29,555 bases of DNA from Alectoria sarmentosa (Eukaryota; Ascomycota; Lecanoromycetes; Lecanorales; Parmeliaceae). The stretch's first letter is position 1, and every line of letters begins with the position of its first letter. The stretch is taken from contig WOGZ01000371.1 of the NCBI GenBank assembly GCA_009733775.1, forward strand, positions 1 to 29,555, in the 5' to 3' direction. The notes below the pieces were generated by a model that saw only the letters and a list, made by a program, of their open reading frames with translations, was not told where the DNA came from and made no database searches. This document shows, one piece after another, positions 19,939 to 29,555 of the stretch. A program made the translations under genes and the position numbers.

Positions 19939-20146
19939 GTTCCCGTTATCGTGAAGATCACCCACAACAAGAGCTCTATCGAAGAAGGACTTGGTAACAA
20001 ATGTTGAGTGATTGATGTTCTCTACAATTGCATAACATGAATTTTCTTCTCAATCTCAAAAGCGTTGATCATCAAGATCTCTGGTGATGAAGTAATGTTG
20101 AAGTTGTTGTTCCAGCGCCAAGATTTGCTGACACGATAACGGGAAT
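19939..20146. mobile_element. MITE-like element (208 bp) flanked by TA
   Basis: The two ends are inverted copies of a perfect 14-bp core, TTCCCGTTATCGTG at the left and CACGATAACGGGAA at the right, each extended by one mismatched outer base and flanked by TA (19937-19938 and 20147-20148). Small size, no coding capacity, short TIRs and a TA target fit a mariner/Tc1-type MITE. The family assignment is an inference; other copies in the genome would confirm it. Its right edge overlaps the left target duplication of the next element. Confidence 0.6.
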
Positions 20147-20153
20147 TAAAATA
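20146..20153. repeat. 8-bp target-site duplication, left copy
   Basis: TTAAAATA lies directly outside the left TIR of the 937-bp element and is repeated exactly at 21091-21098. Confidence 0.88.
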
Positions 20154-20241
20154 GGCTGGCATTACGCGTATACCCCCTGTCTGATAGGCGTATACCCCCC
20201 CAAATCCAGTAAGCTGATATCAAGGCGTTAACCCGATCTGG
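20154..20241 (+). repeat. Left terminal inverted repeat
   Basis: About 88 bp match the reverse complement of 20980-21090, apart from one 23-bp unit missing here. It contains two copies of a GTATACCCCC block; the unit at 20165-20187 is the one duplicated in the right TIR. Similarity fades inward after about 20235. Confidence 0.85.
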
Positions 20242-20979
20242 TAAACTTCGCGCGGAGATAATCGCGGGGATGCTCCATAGTAACAATGCAATAATAAAGC
20301 AAGTCTTCTCGAGCCTCTCCTTATAAAATAAAATAAAAACATCAAACGGTTTCAAATCGTCGAATAGCGAGGCCTTTCAATCATTCTTCTATGATTGCAT
20401 TTGATTGGTTAATGAACTTCTCTGATTATTACTAGAAATACGCCTATCGTACTCAAATGTACATTATTTGCCAAATAGCCTCCTATAATTAAAAAGAATT
20501 GAATATGACCTCGTTGCCTTTCATGTATATCGATATCGCAATAACTCGTTATCGCCCTTCTCGTATAACCGTAGATCCTTCACCTTTACCTCGTCGTCGT
20601 CGTAATTGCTGCATAACCCGTGTGCGCACCTTTCGTGTAACCACCCCTCATATAACATCTCGTATAGCATTCTCTCTTCTTATAATAATAACGCCCATAA
20701 TCCCAAAGAACTCAATCATATTCTTCTGATCAATCATCTGATCAACCGTGATCGTTACCTCCCGTTATCGCTATCGCAATACATGCTCAAATTCAAATGA
20801 CTCGCGTTGAATAAATTCCTCAAAAGTTTGCTGAAAAGTACGTTTCTTCTTATTCTTCGCTCCTAAAGACGTCATTGTTATTAATTTGATGTAAAGAGAG
20901 GAAATGAGCAAATGGTGTTCTATGAAACGCGAGATCTTGAAGATTTTCGGCCCTACTTCGGCTACGTGCGGGGTTTATA

Positions 20980-21090
20980 CCCGATCGAGTTAGCGCCTTG
21001 GTATCAGCTTACTGGATTTGGGGGGGTATACGCCTAACAAACATGGGGGTATACGTCTATCAGACAGGGGGTATACGCGTAATGCCAGCC
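20980..21090 (-). repeat. Right terminal inverted repeat with an extra tandem unit
   Basis: About 111 bp on the minus strand match the left TIR. Two 23-bp units (21057-21079 and 21034-21056) stand where the left TIR has one. This gives three GTATACCCCC blocks instead of two. Confidence 0.85.
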
Positions 21091-21098
21091 TTAAAATA
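21091..21098. repeat. 8-bp target-site duplication, right copy
   Basis: An exact copy of TTAAAATA at 20146-20153, directly outside the right TIR. Confidence 0.88.
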
Positions 21099-21545
21099 CG
21101 AGACGGATAGTATCTTAGCCTAGCGATGTCCTGCACATGCCAAGAAAAGGGTCCAGATGTCGGATATCACCCCGTCTTAGGGGTGGCCTAGAGAATCCGC
21201 TTAGAATTCTGTTTCCCAGCCCACTTTGGGGTTCCATTACCGTATCGTGTTCACAAAGGCCCCTAGAAGATCAATGTATGCGCTCTTAAAGAGTATTTCT
21301 AGGGCTCCACACTACAGGGCTGCCTTCCGAACTTTTCTGATGGAGGCGCGGGTTACCCAATAGTGGAAAGCTTGAAAGATCTCTGCAGGGAGGTAATATT
21401 TGTTTTTTTACACTCGGGGAAGACCCTCTCGGAAGTAAAGCTTATGGCCCTCTGGCCGACGGTCTCGCTTAAATGAGACTTTTACCTTAACGGGAACCAA
21501 AACGTATCGAATATCGCGTCACACGATCACGTCGCGACATTGTTT
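21099..21545. other. Normal-composition non-coding stretch before the AT-rich block
   Basis: About 450 bp of roughly balanced composition without a long reading frame, recognised RNA gene or clear repeat. It ends abruptly where AT-rich DNA begins near 21545, at a TTAA tandem run (about 21560-21580). It could be the remnant of an older insertion or spacer; nothing decides this. Confidence 0.5.
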
Positions 21546-23479
21546 AAATGTATTAATTAATTAATTAATTAAATATACTTTTTAAACAAAATATCAACGA
21601 TAAATAATAAAATAAAACAAAAAATTTGAAAAGAAGAAAAAGCGTTTTTTGAAAAAAAAAAAAAAAAAAAAATTAATTCGATTTATTTCGTTTTTTACGA
21701 TATAAATATATTATATAATATAAAAAAAAAATTGCTCGCGCAGCGCGAAAAAATTAAATCTTTTTTAAAATTTATTTAAAAAATTCGCTTTTTTGCTTTA
21801 TATATGTTATGATTTTAATTTATTAATTTTTTTCTTAATTAGTCTCTCTTTAATACGCAATTCGATCGAGTTTAACGCGACTTAATATTTAATGTTTATA
21901 AAGTATTAACGTCGAATTTTAACGTTTATATACTTTTTAACATTAATATACACTTATAATATAACATAATTAATATTTTATTTGAATTATATATAAATGC
22001 TATTTTAATTTAATATACAATTTTTGATATAATATTAATTATTCTTTATAATAATAATAATTTATAAATTAATTATCAAGTCGAATAAATTCTTATATCG
22101 CGTTATCGCGTAAAAGAAAATTTTATATAAATATAACATTCGCATCGTGCAAAACGAAACATTAATTCGAATATTATTAAAAGTTAAAAACGCGACGCAT
22201 TATAATTCGAAAAAAAAGAGAAAATATCTCGAAATTAAAATCGAATTTAATATAAATTGTTTATTTGAGTTCGTTTTAAAGAGTAATTATTAAAAGCGTA
22301 TTTTAAAATATATAATTATTATTATAACGCGCGTTATTAAAGATTATAAAAAAGAAAAAGATTTTTTTTCACGATCATAATTAACATATTATACGCATTA
22401 ATTATTTTTAAAAGAATAAAAATTATAATAAAAAAAGACGTTATTATCAAAAAAGGTTTATAAGAAAAAATTTTATTAACACTTTTTCGCTTCGCTCGAT
22501 TTAAGTTTATATCAAACATTATAATTATTATTATATAATAATTAACTTAAATTATTTAATTTGATAACGATAATAAATTAAATTTTAATAATTTAAACGT
22601 AAAAGAAAATAATCGATATAAGAAATTACGTCGAATTAAAGGCGAAAAACAAATTAAGTTAAAGTTTATAAAAAAAAGATATATTATCGAATTTGATAAT
22701 TTATAAAACGAACTCTTTTTTACGAAAGTAAAAGATAACGTTGAAAAAGAATATAAATCGATTTTTGTAAAAATTTAAAATATATAAAAATTTATCGAAA
22801 ATATAATTTTTTATTTTAAAGAATAATATAATGCAATTAAAAGTCTTATTATTAACATACTTATTTATTAAAAATAAAATTAAAAATTATATTAAATATT
22901 TATTAAAAGTAAGAAACGAATAATGTTATATATTTAACAATTAAAAAAAAAATCTTTCTTTTAATTATTCGAAATAACGAAAAACAATTATGAGATTTTA
23001 AGAATTTTTATCGTGATCGAAACGAAAATTTTAAAAAAGAAATATATAATTTTAATATAAAAATTAAAGAATTGAAATTTCAATTTCGCGTTGCAAACGA
23101 AATAAATTTTCTTAATTTCAATCTTAATTTTAACGATTTAAATCGTGAAAATCTTTTTCGTCGTTTTTTTTTAAAGTTATCGTATTATAATATCATTAAG
23201 CGAAAATTATTATAATTAATAATTTATTTTTATTATTAAAGAAATTTTTATTATAAATAATAAATCGAATAATAAATATATAAACGTAAATAATTTTAAT
23301 AATAATAACGATAATAAAGAATTATAAAATTTATAAAAAATATATTTTAAATTTAAGTTTATATAAAGCTTTAAACTTTTTAAAATAAAAATATCGAAAA
23401 AACGTTTATATTCGAAATTTTTATAAAAATATAATTTATAATATAATTAAAAATAAAGCAAATTTAAAAAACTTTTAAT

Positions 23480-23760
23480 ATTATTTATTTATAAATAATA
23501 TAATATAAAATCTCGAATAAATGTTTAAAGATTTTAATAAACAAGAAAAAATCGACGTTAAACTTTAAAATTCGAAGTTTACTATAAAAGTGAAAGACGT
23601 TAAAGAGACTTTTAACGTTTTTTATATTCGATTTACTATTATTATTGCGTCGCTTAATATATTTTAAAAAAATCGATTATTTAGAAAAATTAATTGTAAA
23701 TCGTTTAAAGTATCGTATTTTCGATTACTTAAACTCGATATTATATCGTAAACTTATTAC
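23480..23760 (+). pseudogene. Gag-like fossil of an LTR retrotransposon, plus strand
   Basis: Frame 1 from about 23480 reads through several stop codons but keeps a pattern I recognise from ascomycete Ty3/Gypsy Gag proteins: an acidic/basic helical stretch (KDFNKQEKIDVKL), then ETFNVFYIRFTIIIASLN, where Gag has an ETF-x-FY-x-RFT-type helix. Stops sit where Gln codons are expected, consistent with C-to-T change. Resemblance is from memory and patchy. A possible zinc-knuckle remnant near 23976 is out of frame with it and was not counted. Its orientation is opposite to the pol fossil further right. Confidence 0.45.
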
Positions 23761-25249
23761 TCGATTTAAATGTAAAATTTATCAACGAATAATTATTTAA
23801 AGATATTTAAGACGTAAAAATAAAAGAAATTGAAAAATTTAAATTCTTTAATATTAAAATAAAACGTAACGAAAGAAATAATAAACGAGAAAATTGTTTT
23901 AATAATAACATCATTATTAAAAAAGATAAACGATATCGATATTTTCAATATATCGTTAATAAATTAAAAAAAAAATGTTTTAAATATTTATAATTTAAAT
24001 ATTTACTTAATAAAATTAACGTTTTATATAAAAATAAATCTTGATTAAATAAAAAACAAGTTATTATTATATTAATAAAAATTGAATTGAAAATAAAAAC
24101 AAATGCGCTTTTAATTTATAAATAATAATAATCGAAAAATTAACTCTTTTTAATGAAGTCGTCGTTAGAAAAATATTGAAATAAATGCGTATAAAAATTA
24201 AGAAATTCGAAGAATTAAAGTTAAGTGTTAAATTAATTATCGTTCTTTCATTTCTATGCGACGTTAAATTATTGAAAAAAAAAAAAAAAAAAATTAAAGT
24301 TTTTAATAAATTAAAAGTAACGAAAATTTAATGTTTAATAAATATAAAAATATTAACAAAGAGTTTTATAAATACGAAATTTGCGAAATATTATAAATTA
24401 TTATTTATAACTTTAACGAAGTTTTTTATATTACGATTTATTAATGAAATTATAAAAAAAAATCATTTATGTGATTCGAATTATTTTCATCTTCGAAAAT
24501 TATCTTGAAAAATTATTTTGCTTAATTATACTATCACGGGCGAAAATTTAAATGATATTATATTTAAAATAATATTTAATAATTATAAATTGAGTGTATT
24601 ATATAAAATGAACGTAAAAAGAAAAAAGAAAAAAGAGTATTTTATACGTTTAAATATTCTTCGTAACTCGAACGTTATATCGAATGTAATTAACGCGATA
24701 TTCAATTAATTAAAGTAAAACGTACTTAATTATTTTAAATTAAGTTTTAAATAATTCGAATAAAAATAATATTCGAATAATTAAGATAAATATAACTTAA
24801 ATTTTTTAATAAAAACGTCTTTTCGAATCGTAATAATATTTTTTCTTTAAAATTCAAATTTTTATAAAAATTAAATTCGAATAAAAAAAGTGAAAATTTT
24901 AACTTTTTATCGAAATAAACGAAAAATTCGATTTTAATTTAACACGAATTTTAAAGTTTTTATAAATAAAAACTCGAATCGAATTAATACGAAATGTGAA
25001 TAAAAAAGATAAAAATTCGAGAAATAAATTGAAAATTATTTTTTATATTTATTAAATGTATATTAAAATATTATTAAAATATAATCGATAAATATATATA
25101 AGAATTTATATAATTATAAAAAAAATCGAAATGTATGCGATCGATTGCAAGATTTATAAAAATCGTTATATAATAAATTTTTTAATAATAATGTTAAAAT
25201 ATGCTTTAAAATTAACTTATAAAATTTTTAAACTTTTTTATAATATAAA

Positions 25250-28200
25250 CAAAATATTCGTTAAATTATCGTTAAAGTTTTTATTAATATCGAATTAAAC
25301 TTTATTAAAATCTTTTTTAAATAATTTTTATATTGCGAATTTCTTAATTATAAAGTTTTTAACGTAAAATACGTTTATAATATCGATAATAATGCGTATA
25401 TATTTAAAAAACTCAAATTTAATTAATTTATTATAATAAATTTATTTAATCTTATAATAAATTATTCGCGAACGATTTTAAAATAAAAAATTACGTTTAT
25501 TTTATAATTTTCGTGCAAATTAATATCTACGATAAGGAAAAATATGAATAAAGATAATATTTATTTTAAAAGAGAATCATTTACGATAAAGCGTAAAAGA
25601 TTTATATAAAAAACATCGTAATAATTTTAATCGATCGAGAATTTTAAACGATAAATATGAAAATTTATAATTTTTATAATTTTGAAAAATCTTTTAAATT
25701 TGTTGAAAAGCTTTTTTATGCGATTATTTATAATTATAAAATTTTTAATATTTAATTAAATTTCATCGTTTTTTTTATATTTAAATTTAAATTAATAATA
25801 TTAATTTAACAATTTTCGCGTATAAAATTTAAATGAAAATTATTTGTTTTTTAAAGATTTCGTTAATTTTAAGCATTTTAATTACGAAAGTTTTAATTAA
25901 TAATTAATTAAATTTATTAATAAACGAGATCGAATTATTATAAAACCTTAAAAATTCAAAATTTAAACGTGAATTTTGTTCGAAATTAATAAAAAAGAGA
26001 TTAAACTCAATGAGTTTTAATGCGTGATTATTAATAACAAATTTTGCAAAAAATAATTATTAAGTTTAATCGTTTTACAAAAACGTAACGTAAATTTAAA
26101 AATATTATTTCAAAAATAACATTAACTCGTTTCGTTTAATCGTCGATTTTAAAATAAAAAGCGATAAAGAAATATATTTAAATATTAACGAATTAACATA
26201 ATTTAAATTAAAAATTCGATTTAAATTAAATTTCTCGATCGAAAATAATGAAAATTGAAAATTCGATCTTTTTTTAAATTTAAAAATAAAATACACGAAC
26301 GATTAATAAAACATTTATTTTATTTATAAAAATATATTTTATTATTTTAAATAAACGATTTATTATTATAAAAATATTAATATATTATTATTCGAAATAA
26401 TCTTTATTATTAAATAAAGCGACAATGAAATTTATTAAAATATTTATTTATTATCGATCGATTACTTTCAAGAATTTAAATAACTTATAATATTTATTTT
26501 AAAAAATCTTTAATCGAAAACAATTATAACAATTTCGAATAAAGCGTTTAATATTATTTAAGAAATTGAATTATTAATAAATGCGACGAACAATTTCGTA
26601 TTATTTCGTTATTTCGAAATGTCTTATATTTAAAAATTCGTAAATAAAGAAAAATATGTTGAAACGTAAATCATCATTATCGAAAATGAAAAGTTTATTC
26701 TTTTGAAAATAAATGCGCTCATTTCGTTCTTTCAACTTAATAAAAAGATTTTTTTTTTATTTATAAACGTTTATTTATAAAACTTTGAAAATCTTTAAGA
26801 TTTATTTATTATTTTAATAAACTTATTCGAGCGCAATTTTTAAAATTGCAATTCAATTAATTTTATTTTTAAATTTTGATTTTTCGTCGTCGAGCGTACT
26901 TTTCGAAATAATTTAATTAATTTTAAAAACATTAATAAAGATAAAAGAATAAATTTAAGTTTGAGAATTATTTTTGAAGATTCAAGACTTTAAATATTTA
27001 AATTTTTTACTTTCAAAATGATTTGTTATTAATATTAACGTCGATGATTTTCTTTATTTTTAAAAAGATTTTTGAATTTATAAATTAAAACGTTTACGCA
27101 TCGATTTAAATCTTTAAATTTATAAATAATTTTGAAATTAAACTTAAAAAGAAATTTAAATCAACGCGTTTAACGACGACTAAAAAGTTTAATAATTATA
27201 AAGTATTCGAAATTCTTATAATCGAAAAAGATAATAACGAATTGTTGAATATTCTTTAATTTTAATCGTTATAATTTAAATGCGCGAATAATAATTAAAA
27301 GCTTTTTATCGTAAATTTCATAATTGTATTTCACGAGAAACATTTTAATTAAAAAATAATTAATTAATTTAAAAATTTCATTTTCATTATATTAAAATAT
27401 AACGTTTATGATTATATAATTCGAAATATTTATTTTTATCATAATTTGTTTATTTAAATTAAAATATAATAATATAAATATTAAAATAAAAACGACTTTA
27501 AGATTATTAAAAACTTTTTAATATTTCGAAATTTATTTAGTTTTTTTTTTAATTAATTAAGTTAAAATTTTTATAAATTTAAAGAAATTTTAAATAAAAC
27601 GTCGATAAAAATTAATAAAACTTAAAAAACTTTAAACGTTTTTAATTGTTTTAAATGTGAATTAATCGAATATAATAAAAATTCTTTTTATATTCATTTA
27701 AACATCTTTAATAATAATAATAAAATCGAAATATTTAATTTTAATTATATTAAATAAGCATTTTTGCACGTCGATTTAAAATCTTACTTTTCGAAGACGT
27801 GCTAAAATAAAACGCATATATTAAATATATTTCTTTACTTTTATTATAAATTAAAATGTCGTCGATATAAATAATATAAGATTTTTCGAAATATTTATAT
27901 AACACATTATTAATATAATTTTGAAAAATGAAAAAAACGTCGTATAACTCGAAATTTATAATTAAAAACTTATAAAAATTATATTAAATGCGAAAGACAA
28001 TTTTTCATTTTTTATTTTTAATTATTTATAATTTGTTAAACGTTATTATAATATTTAAAATTATATAAACTTTTTCTCGATAAATGCGCGAAAAAATTTC
28101 TTAAATTAAAAATAATGAATATCGATTTTTGATAATAATAACGTTAAAAACACGATATTTTATATAAAAACGAAATTCTTTATTAAACTTTCGCGTAAAA

Positions 28201-28400
28201 TAAATAAATAACGTTATTAAAAAAGAATTTAAATAAGTAAATTTCTTAATAAAATTATTATCGAAATACTTTTTTAATATTTTGAATTTTTTTTAAAATA
28301 TATTATATATAAGTTTAAAGCTTGATTTTTTATTAATATTAAAGCGAAATTCTATAACGAGAATATAGTAAACTTTTATAAAATCAAATAAAGCGTATCG
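25250..28400 (-). pseudogene. Degenerate Ty3/Gypsy-type pol, minus strand
   Basis: Reading the minus strand from about 28400 leftward gives, in the expected order, fragments of reverse transcriptase (YIDDILIY, with the YIDD catalytic box at 27858-27869, and IIIKNRYSL near 28115-28140), RNase H (NYEIYDKKLLIIIRAF near 27285-27335, DYKNFEYF near 27200-27223), the integrase C-terminal half (FVINNHALKLIEFNLFFINF near 25985-26050) and a probable chromodomain near 25260-25400. Many stops and a few frameshifts interrupt it. Trp and Gln codons are mostly turned to stops or other AT-rich codons, as RIP would do. Gag and protease are not seen upstream; the LTR-like repeat lies only about 250 bp beyond the reverse transcriptase start. 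The order RT-RNase H-integrase identifies Ty3/Gypsy rather than Copia. It cannot encode active protein. Confidence 0.82.
27790..28400 (-). pseudogene. Reverse transcriptase fossil within the Ty3/Gypsy remnant
   Basis: The minus strand keeps most landmarks of a Gypsy reverse transcriptase: a LKKYFDNNF helix, a basic stretch leading to RYRVFNVIIIKNRYSL, an EKLSFAF segment, FQNYINNVL, and the catalytic YIDD box followed by ILIY. At least one frameshift separates the EKLSFAF and FQNYINNVL parts. The two catalytic Asp codons survive as GAC within CpG-containing sequence. Confidence 0.8.
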
Positions 28401-28653
28401 ATTATAAAGCGCGATACTTTTGATTTTTTTGGTTTATAACCCAGTGATAGCCGAATTATTCTCACAATTAAATATTAATAAAATTTTATAATCGTTAAAA
28501 CGATAAAAAGAAAACTTATTTATTTTTGCACAAAAAAAAATATCGAGAAAATCGTGATATTTTAAAAACACGATAATGAAAATATTTAAATAAATTTTTT
28601 TATTTAAAATCTTTTTGATATCGTGTATTAAATTAAATAATCGTATACGTTTT

Positions 28654-28930
28654 ATATAAAATATACGTTATCGTAACGTTATCTTTTATAAATTTTCATA
28701 AAAACTATAAAATTTAAATTCAATTAAATTGATTTCGCAATTATTTCGCTAATAAGAATATTTAATAAACATATATTTATTTAATATATCTCGAAATTTT
28801 CTTTTAATTTTTAAAGATTAATTTTATTATATAATTTAATTATTAAACTCAATAATAACATTACGTCTTTTATATATATTTATTTATTTACGTTTATTTA
28901 ACGACATAAATAATACGCTTTATAATTTTA
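28654..28930. repeat. LTR-like repeat, right copy
   Basis: A 277-bp match to 462-739 in the same orientation. It lies about 250 bp to the right of the reverse transcriptase fossil, that is, upstream of it on the minus strand, the place expected for a 5' LTR if gag and protease were deleted. It could equally be the 3' LTR of a plus-strand element that includes the gag fossil. A third copy was not found by eye in 21546-22600. Confidence 0.7.
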
Positions 28931-29555
28931 ATCTTTTAAACTTTTCGAAAAAAAAAGCTTAATATCGCTGCGATATCGATTTTATTTAAAAATCGAATAT
29001 TGAAAATCGAAAATAATCAAAATAAACGCTTAAACAACGTTAGCGAATTTCGAAAATTTATTTTTTAAAAAAAAATCAATTTAAAAGAACGTTTTGAACG
29101 TGTTAAAAAAAAATCGTCGTTTTTAATAAAAACGCGAATTTTTTACATTAAAAATTCGCAATAATAAACTTCGTAACGAAAATTCGCAAAATATTATTAA
29201 AAAAGCGTTAATTATTACGTTCATAATTTCGTTTATAATCGAAATATCAATTATTGCGCTCGCGATCTCGCTTTTAATGAAAATTCTTATTTTCAAAATT
29301 AAAATTATTCGTTTCGAGAAATTAAAATTTTATTAAAACAAAAGTGAAAGAAAGTATATGCGTTGATTTCGCGATAAGAAAATTATTTTTATCGAAATTT
29401 TTAAATATTTTATTATCGACATTTTAAAAATTATTTATTATATAAAAATTTTGAAAAGTAATATTAATAATTAATAATATATCGAATATAAAAAAAAGAA
29501 TTTTATCGATATGATATATAAAAGTTTTAAATATTTTTTATTTAATTTTATCGTC
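28931..29555. other. AT-rich end of window, nothing recognised
   Basis: This stretch continues the RIP-type composition, with CpG-rich patches such as around 29250-29275. Both strands were scanned for Gag and protease patterns without a confident match. Confidence 0.5.

Larger units (their letters stand above)
20154..21090. mobile_element. Non-autonomous DNA transposon with long TIRs (937 bp)
   Basis: Terminal inverted repeats run from 20154 to about 20241 and from about 20980 to 21090, both starting GGCTGGCATTACGCGTATAC on their own strand. The element is bounded by a perfect 8-bp direct repeat, TTAAAATA. The right TIR is longer by one 23-bp tandem unit. The interior of about 740 bp has no convincing reading frame, so it must have been moved in trans. 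An 8-bp duplication is typical of hAT elements, although TIRs of this length are unusual for them, and a Mutator-like origin with a slightly short duplication is the alternative. Differences between the TIRs include C/T and G/A changes in a RIP-like pattern. Confidence 0.85.
21546..29555. other. RIP-type AT-rich block (isochore)
   Basis: About 8 kb of extremely AT-rich DNA reaches the end of the window. Most remaining C and G are in CpG. In 22081-22140, for example, 5 of 7 cytosines and 5 of 6 guanines are in CpG. CpA and TpG are scarce, and TpA is abundant. Frames are full of stop codons. This is the signature of cytosine mutation outside CpG in repeated DNA, most simply RIP. Parts of retroelement proteins remain readable (separate entries). 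The stretches 21546-23400, 24400-25200 and 28931-29555 gave no confident recognition. A run of 24 A lies near 21649-21672. Confidence 0.85.

Noticed and set aside
20146..20355. 69-codon minus-strand frame inside the long-TIR element
   Set aside because: It runs through the TIR itself and has no transposase motif, so it is probably spurious.
20499..20800. Two overlapping plus-strand frames inside the long-TIR element
   Set aside because: Short, low-complexity, with no recognised motif; the element appears non-coding.
23976..24020. Possible Gag zinc knuckle (CFKYL...)
   Set aside because: Only one Cys remains, the others would need RIP changes, and it is out of frame with the gag-like segment.
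24215..24290. Possible retroviral-type protease remnant on the plus strand
   Set aside because: The resemblance (an INYRSFIS stretch) is too short and altered to separate from chance in AT-rich sequence.
24518..24709. 63-codon plus-strand frame in the AT-rich block
   Set aside because: Lysine- and isoleucine-rich composition reflects base content; no family pattern was convincing.
26105..26296. 63-codon minus-strand frame
   Set aside because: It overlaps the integrase region of the fossil pol and is best seen as a chance stop-free run.
1..29555. CRISPR arrays, tRNA and rRNA genes
   Set aside because: No regularly spaced direct repeats and no tRNA or 5S/18S/28S landmarks were seen by eye; a covariance-model scan would settle it.

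Overview
The window is a piece of a filamentous ascomycete (Pezizomycotina) nuclear genome. The evidence is short GT-AG introns (mostly 50-75 nt), two fungal Zn2Cys6 regulators, other genes of fungal type, and AT-rich blocks that look like the product of repeat-induced point mutation (RIP). No species can be named from the sequence alone.

Layout. Positions 1-461 are mixed, AT-leaning, non-coding DNA. Positions 462-885 are RIP-type AT-rich DNA holding a 278-bp LTR-like repeat. A gene island follows (about 1262-19683) with seven protein genes: an asparagine-synthetase-domain protein (+); a divergent pair of Zn2Cys6 transcription factors (- at 3722-6112, + at 7017-9205) sharing a 0.9-kb promoter; a conserved protein of unknown function (-, 9578-11955); a luciferase-domain protein (+, 12213-13015) divergent from it; the ribosome-biogenesis factor Mak21/Noc1 (+, 13408-16779); and a CLC-type chloride transporter (-, 17132-19683). 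Splice sites were placed by eye, mainly from reading-frame continuity across conserved protein segments.

From 19939 to 21090 there are two non-coding transposon-like elements side by side: a 208-bp MITE flanked by TA, and a 937-bp long-TIR element flanked by a perfect 8-bp target duplication whose left copy overlaps the MITE's right end. After about 430 bp of unrecognised DNA, positions from about 21545 to the end are a long AT-rich block in which most surviving C and G lie in CpG. Inside it a heavily mutated Ty3/Gypsy pol (reverse transcriptase, RNase H, integrase, probable chromodomain) can still be read on the minus strand at about 25250-28400. A gag-like fossil lies on the plus strand at about 23480-23760, and a second copy of the LTR-like repeat lies at 28654-28930.

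The island genes are mostly housekeeping or regulatory and do not form an obvious pathway or secondary-metabolite cluster. I found no convincing new biological system. The most interesting points are the nested TIR elements, the fossil retroelement with opposed gag and pol, the paired LTR-like repeats bracketing the island, the divergent regulator pair, and a CLC protein that appears to lack the proton-pathway glutamate.
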